NCBI GenBank assembly: GCA_944381335.1
Contig: CALWKT010000085.1
Span: 1-10,422, forward strand
Length of the DNA: 10,422 nt
From: an uncultured Christensenellaceae bacterium
Lineage (GTDB): Bacteria > Bacillota_A > Clostridia > Christensenellales > UBA3700
Direction of reading: 5' to 3'
Below the pieces are notes generated by a model. That model saw only the letters and a list, made by a program, of their open reading frames with translations, did no database searches and was not told the origin of the DNA. A program made the position numbers and the translations under genes. Shown piece by piece: positions 1-6,218 of this stretch. The stretch's first letter is position 1; each line of letters begins with the position of its first letter.

Positions 1-70
1 TTTTTACGAAGCCGAGCCTTCGGTATGCTTATGTTACCCTCTGTCCGCCTGTCGAATCCGGGACAGCCCC
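1..70 (-). ncRNA. ssrA: tmRNA, 5' end only (truncated by window edge)
   Basis: Transfer-messenger RNA rescues stalled ribosomes and tags the unfinished peptide for degradation. Read on the minus strand, the RNA begins GGGGCTG at position 70, followed by the strongly conserved GGATTCGACAGG of the tRNA-like D-arm region. Further in, CGAAG (22-18) can pair with CTTCG (11-7), and CCG and CGG nearby can also pair, matching the first pseudoknot region. The conserved GTAAA stretch follows at the window edge. This is the same order as in the E. coli and B. subtilis tmRNA 5' ends. The tag reading frame and the 3' acceptor half lie outside the window, so the tag peptide cannot be read. The gene is co-directional with the ger operon but has its own promoter. 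Confidence 0.93.
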
Positions 71-80
71 ATGGGTCTAT

Positions 81-109
81 ATTGTATTATGTTTTAAAAA
101 ATTTGTCAA
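81..109 (-). promoter_or_regulatory. sigma-A promoter of ssrA
   Basis: On the minus strand a perfect TTGACA -35 (109-104) is followed by a 17-nt spacer and TACAAT (86-81). Transcription would start near position 74, a few bases before the mature tmRNA end at 70. That fits a short 5' leader removed by RNase P. The near-consensus sequence suits a constitutive, abundant RNA. It lies in the 91-bp gap after gerAC. Confidence 0.87.
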
Positions 110-161
110 CACCCGATGCGGAATCACCGGCGCGAATTTTGCAAAAAGGGCAAAAAAGAAA

Positions 162-1292
162 TCATTTCACGTTGAGCTCGACGTCGATCTTCAACTTTAC
201 GTCGCCGAGGTATGTCTTTCCGCACGCCGCCTTCCATTCTTCTCCGAAACGTCTGTAAAGTTCTTCTCCGACGTGGTAAACGTCGGCGTCGTAATACTTG
301 CAGACCTCAAAGCAATCCGACACCGCCGACAGTATCTCCGCGCGGATCTGCCCCTGTGCTTCACGGCTAATGCCGCCTGCGACGCCGCTTGCCGAAAGAT
401 AATATTTCTCCGCAGGTCTTACCGAAAAGCTGAGTTTTATCTCCACTTCGTCATACGACAGCGCGCGTTTTTCGCAATCGGTCCTCAGGATCACGGCTTC
501 TTTCCTCATCCCGTCGTCGCCGACGTACGGTATGCTGCCGGCGTTCAGCTTTTCCGACGTATAACTGAGCGCCGCGCTTTGCCTTCTGCCCAGCCTTACC
601 AGATAGCCCTCTTTGTTGGTGACGACCACGTGCGAAACGTCAAGAAGCTTTGTGTTTTCTCCGTCCGCGCCCTCGCCGAGCAACCCGAATTCGCTTTCCC
701 GCAAAAAGACGAGAGGAAGACACGCGGTGCTGCCCGTCTTGTAAATATCCTCGAAATAAGACTTCAGCGACGACGGGTTTTGTCCCGCCTCCTTTCTGTT
801 GGACTGCAATATTTCCGTCAGATGATACGAAGCCGATTCGTTGATCGGCAGCTGAACGGAAAATATCTCTTTCGCCTCACCGGCGCACGCGACCAGCAAC
901 GTGTTGTCCGTCACCGTATCGCTTGTGACCAGAAATTCAAGGACGTCCGTCCTGCCGCTTTTCAGAAAAGCGTCGCCGAGCACGATCACGTTTGTATGCG
1001 CGAAAGACGCTTTCAGACCTATCGTGTACGAAAGGTTTTCAACGGCTTCCTGCACGGTCTTCCCCCTCGCGGTATAAACGACGAAATCGTTTCCTTGCGA
1101 AGCCGACGAACTGTTTTTCGGGATTATCACCTGCGCGGCGAGCAGAAGTTCTTCGTCTTCGACGTCGACGCCGAGCCCGACAACTATCGCTCTGTCTAGA
1201 AGATTTATGTTGGAAGACAACCCGTCCAGCAACGCGACCGCCGCGATCACGAGAACAAGAATTATCCATTTCTTCTTAAGCCGTTTCTTCAT
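162..1292 (-). CDS. gerAC: Ger(x)C-family spore germination protein, third gene of gerA operon
   Basis: This is the C subunit of a GerA-type germinant receptor, which sits in the spore inner membrane and helps trigger germination in response to small nutrients. The 376-aa length is normal for the family. The N-terminus is very basic (KKRLKKK) followed by one hydrophobic segment at about residues 9-22. The family's first conserved stretch follows, here LLDRAIVVGLGVD, where typical members have CW-D-R-E...GIGID. The C-terminal family domain is recognisable, including the run ending in EEWK and the final alternating beta strand rich in V, K and D. Unlike typical members it has no cysteine just after the hydrophobic segment, so it is probably anchored by the helix rather than by lipid. 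The ATG at 1292 has GGAGG six nt upstream and overlaps the end of gerAB by 17 nt. No clear terminator follows. Confidence 0.9.
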   Translation of the reverse strand: MKKRLKKKWIILVLVIAAVALLDGLSSNINLLDRAIVVGLGVDVEDEELLLAAQVIIPKNSSSASQGNDFVVYTARGKTVQEAVENLSYTIGLKASFAHTNVIVLGDAFLKSGRTDVLEFLVTSDTVTDNTLLVACAGEAKEIFSVQLPINESASYHLTEILQSNRKEAGQNPSSLKSYFEDIYKTGSTACLPLVFLRESEFGLLGEGADGENTKLLDVSHVVVTNKEGYLVRLGRRQSAALSYTSEKLNAGSIPYVGDDGMRKEAVILRTDCEKRALSYDEVEIKLSFSVRPAEKYYLSASGVAGGISREAQGQIRAEILSAVSDCFEVCKYYDADVYHVGEELYRRFGEEWKAACGKTYLGDVKLKIDVELNVK

Positions 1293-2370
1293 ACAATGCC
1301 TCCGCTTTTCCGCATCTCTTCTTCCCGAACGTAAAGGTGCATACGAGCGCTACCGCCGGCACGACGTAATCAGCCGCGACAGAAAGATATCTGACCCCGC
1401 CCGTCATCACGTTATATATCGTCTGCTGGTTCCCGAGACCAAAAAAAGTGACGACCGCAAGGATCAGACAGACAATTGCGGAAAGCGCTTTTCTGTTCCC
1501 GAGCAAGCAATACAGACTCTCGACCACAGCCACCGATAAAAGCGCAAGCTTGACAAGCGCTATGGTAAGCCATGCGCAGACAACGGTGAAATCCACCGTG
1601 CCGAGCAGAGTGGAAAGCTTGTTGAATATCGCAAGCTTGTTGAACGCGTTCGCCACAAGCACTCCCCCTCCCCCGTAGACCGAAGTGAACGCCAGCGAAA
1701 GTCCGACGGTAAACGCAAGGATAAATACATAAGAAATCAACACGGGCACGAAATTTTTCTTCTTTCTGCCTTTGACGGAAAAGAACATCAGCGGAGAAAA
1801 ATCTCCAAACCAAGCGAGATATTTGTCGCACGAAAAAAGCACCTTTTCGTCGTATGACACGGGGAGCACGTTCCTGAGCGTGCCTGCGTTTTCGGCAAAG
1901 ACGACGTTGAGGACGACCACCGCCGCGACGAACCATATCGCGACCTGCGCCGTGCGCGCCAGCACGTTCCCGCCCTTTAGTGTCAGATATATCAGCGCCG
2001 GGATCAGACCCGCGAGTATCAGTCTCCAAAGTCCTTCGTCAAACAACGTGGTCGAGCAATAAGCGGTGGTCTCCCCGGTAAACAGCACGAGTTTCGCAAA
2101 GCAGGATGCTCCCACGATCATAAGCATCAACGCTTTCAACGGCACCGGCGCAGGCAAAGCGCGCAGATCTGTCCTGGTGGTCACAGCGTATACGCAGGCA
2201 AGCGCAGCGCCGTCGGCAATCGCCATGGTGAGCATGACAAGCCATGCGTTCCTGCCTGCCGTGGCGGCGAGATATTGAGGGAGCATCACAGACTTGAAAC
2301 ACACCGCAGATATAAATGCCAGCACTGCGAACTGCCCCGTATAGATCTTTGCCGAAACCGCGTCTCTCAT
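1276..2370 (-). CDS. gerAB: GerAB-family germination permease-like protein (APC superfamily)
   Basis: This is the B subunit of a GerA-type receptor, an integral membrane protein of the amino acid/polyamine/organocation fold that is thought to bind the germinant. The 364-aa product is almost wholly hydrophobic, with about ten membrane segments separated by short polar loops. A basic loop (KGRKKK) lies near residue 200, and the tail is charged and cytoplasmic-looking. Length and profile match the endospore germination permease family, although the sequence is rather divergent. Its place between gerAA and gerAC makes the call firm. The ATG at 2370 overlaps the gerAA stop codon as ATGA, with a GAGG ribosome-binding site nine nt upstream inside gerAA. 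Translation is therefore probably coupled. The germinant specificity cannot be read from the sequence. Confidence 0.9.
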   Translation of the reverse strand: MRDAVSAKIYTGQFAVLAFISAVCFKSVMLPQYLAATAGRNAWLVMLTMAIADGAALACVYAVTTRTDLRALPAPVPLKALMLMIVGASCFAKLVLFTGETTAYCSTTLFDEGLWRLILAGLIPALIYLTLKGGNVLARTAQVAIWFVAAVVVLNVVFAENAGTLRNVLPVSYDEKVLFSCDKYLAWFGDFSPLMFFSVKGRKKKNFVPVLISYVFILAFTVGLSLAFTSVYGGGGVLVANAFNKLAIFNKLSTLLGTVDFTVVCAWLTIALVKLALLSVAVVESLYCLLGNRKALSAIVCLILAVVTFFGLGNQQTIYNVMTGGVRYLSVAADYVVPAVALVCTFTFGKKRCGKAEALYEETA

Positions 2371-3809
2371 TTCTTCAACCTCGTCTTGTTTACGTTGGGT
2401 ATGCTTTCGGGGCGGGTGTAGAGTTCGTCCACTCCCGCCTTGAACAGCGCGTCGTTCCAGTCGCCGGGGAGCGCCGGAGCGAACGGCGCGAGATAAGACG
2501 TGCCGTAGCTTCTGAGATTTACGAGATACGCCGTCAGCAGGACGGAACCGAGTATTATCCCGAAAAGTCCGAACACGCCTGCGACCGCGACGAATACCAG
2601 CCTGAGCACGCTACCCGTGTTCGCCTCGTCCGGCACGCAGTAAAGCCCTATCGTGGACAGCGAGATAATCAGGATCGTAGGCGTTGACAGCAGCCCCGCC
2701 TTCACAGCCGTTTCGCCCAGCACTATCGCGCCGACTATCGAAAGCGCCATGCCGACGTAGCGCGGCATACGCACGCTGGCTTCGCTGAGTATTTCGAAAA
2801 TCAGCAGAACGAGCAACATCTCGAACATCGGTGAAAGCGGTATTCCGTAAACCGAATTCATTATCGTGACCAGAAATTTGAGCGGAAACATCTGATACTG
2901 AAATTCCTGCAAAGCCACATAAGCCGCAGGAAGCAGAACTGCGATCAACAGCGCGGTTATCCTTATCGCCCTGATCAGCGTTGCGCGCAGACTTTTTACG
3001 TAATAATCTTCGCTCGCCTGAAGATGTTCAAGCAGGATGAAAGGCAACGTCAGCACGACGGGCGACCCGTCCACGACGACGGCAACTCTGCCTTCAAGCA
3101 ATTTCGCGCAGACAATATCCGGTTTTTCGGACGTACCCACTCTGTCGAAAAGCGACTGCCCGCCTTCCTCGAGAAACGCCGCGACGTAAGATGACTCCAC
3201 GACGCCGTCAATGTCTATCGCTTTTATCTTTTCGCATATCTTGTCTACTATCCTCTTGTCCGCGACTCCGGAAACATACGCGACGGACACGACCGTGTTC
3301 GTCAACCTGCCCACCTTGAAATTGAGAAAACGGAGCTTCGGCGTGCGCAGTCGACGGCGGATCATTACGCAATTCGCTTTAAAATCCTCGACGAACCCCT
3401 CCCTGGGTCCTCTCAGGACGTTTGACACGGGCGGTTCCTGGATCCCTCTTGTGGGATACTTGCGCTCCGAGAACACGAACGCGCCCTCGCCGCCGTCTAT
3501 TATCAGCACGATGTCTCCGTCCGCGACGGTCTGCGCCGCTTCTTCGGGCGAACGATTGAGTTTTATCGCGGTTGTCGGTCTCGTGACGGCGTTCAGTTTG
3601 TCGAGATAAGGAAACTCAAGTCCGGCAAGCGCTTTCAAAGGAGAAAACACGTTGAGTTCGCAAAGCTCCTTGTCTATCACTCCGTCAATGAAAAATACGC
3701 ACGCGCTCTTTCCCGCGACGTCGAAATCCATTCTTATAAGATCCTGCCCGTCGCCGAATGCGCTCTGCACCGCGTCGGGAAAGCTTGCGTAATCCGTCCT
3801 TTTTTCCAT
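2367..3809 (-). CDS. gerAA: GerAA-family spore germination protein, first gene of gerA operon
   Basis: This is the A subunit of a GerA-type nutrient receptor, 480 aa from the chosen ATG; B. subtilis GerAA is nearly the same size. An N-terminal soluble domain (about residues 1-265) carries the family blocks FFIDGVID, RGPREGFVEDF (about 133-143), the RRRL stretch that follows, and GRVAVVVDGSP (about 240-250). SEDYY (266-270) leads into the membrane domain, with PAAYVAL (294-300), FEILSEASVRMP and the hallmark YLAPFAP near residue 440. The open frame continues upstream to a GTG at 3908, but those 33 residues (basic, then FCRFFCFL) are unlike the family. The ATG at 3809 (MEKRTDY) restores the usual N-terminus. 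No good Shine-Dalgarno precedes it; an ATG at 3731 has a weak AGGA but would cut into the domain. Late forespore (sigma-G) expression is expected from the family, but I could not recognise a sigma-G promoter. Confidence 0.95.
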   Translation of the reverse strand: MEKRTDYASFPDAVQSAFGDGQDLIRMDFDVAGKSACVFFIDGVIDKELCELNVFSPLKALAGLEFPYLDKLNAVTRPTTAIKLNRSPEEAAQTVADGDIVLIIDGGEGAFVFSERKYPTRGIQEPPVSNVLRGPREGFVEDFKANCVMIRRRLRTPKLRFLNFKVGRLTNTVVSVAYVSGVADKRIVDKICEKIKAIDIDGVVESSYVAAFLEEGGQSLFDRVGTSEKPDIVCAKLLEGRVAVVVDGSPVVLTLPFILLEHLQASEDYYVKSLRATLIRAIRITALLIAVLLPAAYVALQEFQYQMFPLKFLVTIMNSVYGIPLSPMFEMLLVLLIFEILSEASVRMPRYVGMALSIVGAIVLGETAVKAGLLSTPTILIISLSTIGLYCVPDEANTGSVLRLVFVAVAGVFGLFGIILGSVLLTAYLVNLRSYGTSYLAPFAPALPGDWNDALFKAGVDELYTRPESIPNVNKTRLKK

Positions 3810-3862
3810 ATAGATGTTGTGCGGATTATCGGAAGAAATATACGGGCGCAAAAAGCAAAAAA

Positions 3863-3869
3863 ATCGACA
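3863..3869 (-). promoter_or_regulatory. Spo0A-box-like sequence in the gerAA/spoIIE divergent region
   Basis: On the minus strand the sequence is TGTCGAT inside a T-rich context (TTTTTTGTCGATTTT). It matches six of seven positions of the Spo0A box TGTCGAA. In B. subtilis spoIIE is a direct Spo0A~P target, so a site upstream of spoIIE is expected. The box centre is about 58 nt before the spoIIE start codon and about 57 nt before the gerAA start, so it could serve either gene. A seven-base match in one region is weak evidence by itself. Confidence 0.45.
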
Positions 3870-3911
3870 AAAAACGCTCCGGACGGAAATTTTACGCCGC
3901 CGCCGCACGGA

Positions 3912-3917
3912 TATAAT
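3912..3917 (+). promoter_or_regulatory. Candidate -10 element of spoIIE
   Basis: A perfect TATAAT ends six nt before the spoIIE ATG at 3924. Normal -10 to start spacing would put the first transcribed base on or next to the A of that ATG. No TTGACA-like -35 is seen at 16-18 nt or at the 21-22 nt spacing known for Spo0A-activated sigma-A promoters. The promoter would therefore depend on an activator if it is real. Confidence 0.4.
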
Positions 3918-3923
3918 GGCGTT

Positions 3924-6188
3924 ATGAAAAAATTACACAACTACCGCGACGGAGACATATTGCTCTATCTGCTCTCCGTCGTCCCGTTCTTTTTGTGCGC
4001 AAACGCGAAGATAAACGAAAACGTGCTCGGTCTTGCACTCGGGCTGTACGTCGCGCTCGTTTACTGCCGGTGCAACTTTTTCCTGATCTCGCCAATGTAC
4101 GTGGCGGGATGCGCGCTTGCGGACGCCTCAGTAGTCGGACTAGTATACGCTCTGTCGCCTGTGCTATTCCTCGGATGCGCGAAACTGATACACTATGCGT
4201 TCGCAAAGCCTCTGAACATGCTGAGCGCGAACGTCTTCGCCTGTCTGAGTCTTTTGCCCGTCTTCATTTTCGACCTGGGCGTACACGATCTGCCGTACGT
4301 ACTGACGACGGTCGTCCTGAACCAGGTGCTGAGTTACTGCGCGACGGTGATCTGCTACGCGCTGATCGTGCGCGGCGTGCGCAACAAGCTTTCCACCGAC
4401 GAGATCGTAGGGGGAGCCGTGACTCTGACCGTGATGTCTCTCGGGCTTTACCGGATGAACGTCCTGGGCTTTATGCCCTATTTCATGATCGCCGGCTGGG
4501 CGGTGATGGTATGCACTCACAGCTTTTCTCTGAGCGCGGGCACGCTGATCTGTTTCGCGATCGGAGCAGGCGGAGCGGCGGCGCAGGCGGAACTGGGCGT
4601 TGCGGCGGCGCTGACAGCGATGTTCGCCGTGGCGTACGGCTTCAGAAAACTGGGAGTCTGGTTCTCTTTCGCCGCCGTGATGCTGACCGACCTTCTATGC
4701 GGGGTGTTCTTTCAGGCATATACCTACGATTTTCTGCACCCTATAGCGCTTGCGACAGGAGCGGGCGTTTTCTGTATCCTGCCCAAAAAGGTCAGGGCGA
4801 AAATGCCCGTTTACATCACGGATAACGGCATTTCTTCCGCCAAACAGATGGTCAAGCACAACAGAAGCGAAGTCTTCGCGCGACTTACCGGCGTCGCGAA
4901 GGTGTTTTACGAAATGGGCGACTGCTTCGGCTACCGCCCGTCAAGGGCTTTTGCCGACCGGACTCCGGCTCAGGTCGTAGCCCGCGAAGTCATGCTGAGG
5001 ACCTGTGCTTCATGCCCTTCCCGCGCCGCGTGCCAGGAGGCTCTCGGAAGCGACATAGGCGTGCTTTTCGAAGGCGTGGCATCCGTCGCGCTGAGCGGCG
5101 GACGCATATCCGGCGCGGATCTTCCGACGTTTATCAACGCGAGATGCAGAAACGTGCCGGCGCTTCTTTCCAACTGCGAACAATGCGTCAGCGATTACAA
5201 TGCGCGCAAGGAAAACGAAAGGCAGTACGAACTCTCCCAGCAGATCGTCTCGGAACAGATGTACGGCGTGGGCAGGCTGATAAGCAACCTTGCAGACGAC
5301 GTCAACCGCGGCGTGAATTTCGACTCTACGCTGGAGCAGAAACTGACGGAAGAACTGAGCTATTCCAACATTGTCTGCACCGAAGCGGTGATGTATTCAA
5401 AAGAAGGCGAATTCTTCCTCAATCTGACGGTGCGTTCTGACGACGTTTCAAAACGCGCGCTTGACGAAATAATTTGCAAAGTGCTGGGCTGTAAAATGCA
5501 ACGCACCGGCTCTCCTCAGCCTGTCGGGAGCGGCAAAACCGCTCTCTCTTTCTGCGCGGAGCCGAGATACGGCGCGACGTACGGAGAAGCGACCGTCAGG
5601 AAAGACGGTTCTGATGCGAACGGAGACGTCAAAAGCGTTCAGAAACTGGGAGGAGACAAACTGTTCTTCGCAATATGCGACGGAATGGGAAGCGGCGAAC
5701 AGGCGCACGAAGGCAGCAATTCAACTCTCGCAATGGTGGAAAATTTCTACAAAGCGGGCTTTGAAGGCGAAAGCGTGCTTAACATGATAAACCGCCTGCT
5801 GATGCTGAGGAGCAAAGACAGCTTTACCGCGCTGGATCTTTGCGTGATAGACCTGAGGCGCGCGGTCGCGCATTTCGTCAAACTGGGCGGAGTGCAGAGT
5901 TTCGTCAAGCGCGCGGACAACGTGGAGATCGTCAACTCTTCCGCACTGCCGATAGGCATCGTCGAAGAAGCCGTACCCTTTACCGACAACAAACTGCTCT
6001 CGTCCGGCGACGTGGTAATGCTCGTCTCGGACGGGATCGCGGATTCTCTGGGCGCGGACGGTATATCTCTTATTCTGTCAAGGGCGGAAACTTTTCAGCC
6101 GCAGGAACTTTGCGACATAGTGCTCTCCCAGGCGACCAGGCGCGGCGCCAAAGACGATTCGACCGTCATAGCGGTAAGACTTGTTTAA
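3924..6188 (+). CDS. spoIIE: Stage II sporulation protein E, serine phosphatase
   Basis: SpoIIE dephosphorylates the anti-anti-sigma factor SpoIIAA, which frees sigma-F in the forespore; it also associates with FtsZ at the polar septum. The 754-aa product is somewhat shorter than B. subtilis SpoIIE (827 aa). Residues about 13-300 form a run of roughly ten membrane helices. A central regulatory region follows with the family's cysteine cluster: C361, C364, C370, then C408, C418, C421. The C-terminal PP2C-type phosphatase spans about 535-754 with its metal-binding acids in place: GD at 567-568, DGMG from D586, SDGI with D703, and DD at 744-745 before STV. The motif SSALPIGI is also typical. The ATG at 3924 gives the family-like N-terminus; a GTG at 3819 would add 35 atypical residues. 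No Shine-Dalgarno is visible. The gene converges on the phosphoesterase gene 30 bp away, and no terminator was found. Confidence 0.97.
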   Translation: MKKLHNYRDGDILLYLLSVVPFFLCANAKINENVLGLALGLYVALVYCRCNFFLISPMYVAGCALADASVVGLVYALSPVLFLGCAKLIHYAFAKPLNMLSANVFACLSLLPVFIFDLGVHDLPYVLTTVVLNQVLSYCATVICYALIVRGVRNKLSTDEIVGGAVTLTVMSLGLYRMNVLGFMPYFMIAGWAVMVCTHSFSLSAGTLICFAIGAGGAAAQAELGVAAALTAMFAVAYGFRKLGVWFSFAAVMLTDLLCGVFFQAYTYDFLHPIALATGAGVFCILPKKVRAKMPVYITDNGISSAKQMVKHNRSEVFARLTGVAKVFYEMGDCFGYRPSRAFADRTPAQVVAREVMLRTCASCPSRAACQEALGSDIGVLFEGVASVALSGGRISGADLPTFINARCRNVPALLSNCEQCVSDYNARKENERQYELSQQIVSEQMYGVGRLISNLADDVNRGVNFDSTLEQKLTEELSYSNIVCTEAVMYSKEGEFFLNLTVRSDDVSKRALDEIICKVLGCKMQRTGSPQPVGSGKTALSFCAEPRYGATYGEATVRKDGSDANGDVKSVQKLGGDKLFFAICDGMGSGEQAHEGSNSTLAMVENFYKAGFEGESVLNMINRLLMLRSKDSFTALDLCVIDLRRAVAHFVKLGGVQSFVKRADNVEIVNSSALPIGIVEEAVPFTDNKLLSSGDVVMLVSDGIADSLGADGISLILSRAETFQPQELCDIVLSQATRRGAKDDSTVIAVRLV

Positions 6189-6218
6189 TGCGTTTTACAA
6201 ACAAGGGCTCCTGATTTC

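Noticed and set aside
40..70. GTCGAATCC first read as a tRNA T-arm on the plus strand
   Set aside because: No tRNA cloverleaf forms on the plus strand; the minus strand reads as the conserved tmRNA start GGATTCGACAGG with the matching 5' GGGGC end.
25..258. 77-codon plus-strand frame over the left end
   Set aside because: It runs antisense through the tmRNA, its promoter and the end of gerAC.
273..1199. 308-codon plus-strand frame opposite gerAC
   Set aside because: Arg-rich product with no family features; gerAC on the other strand is well supported by motifs, operon position and ribosome-binding site.
3811..3851. TTGTGC-16-TATACG as a second upstream promoter for spoIIE
   Set aside because: Only three of six and four of six matches; too weak to call.
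3995..4825. 276-codon plus-strand frame inside spoIIE
   Set aside because: Arg/Asp-rich out-of-frame reading of the SpoIIE membrane region, with no start signal and no recognisable domain.
6189..6218. Possible terminator between the convergent spoIIE and phosphoesterase genes
   Set aside because: No stem with a following T-tract is visible in the 30-bp gap.
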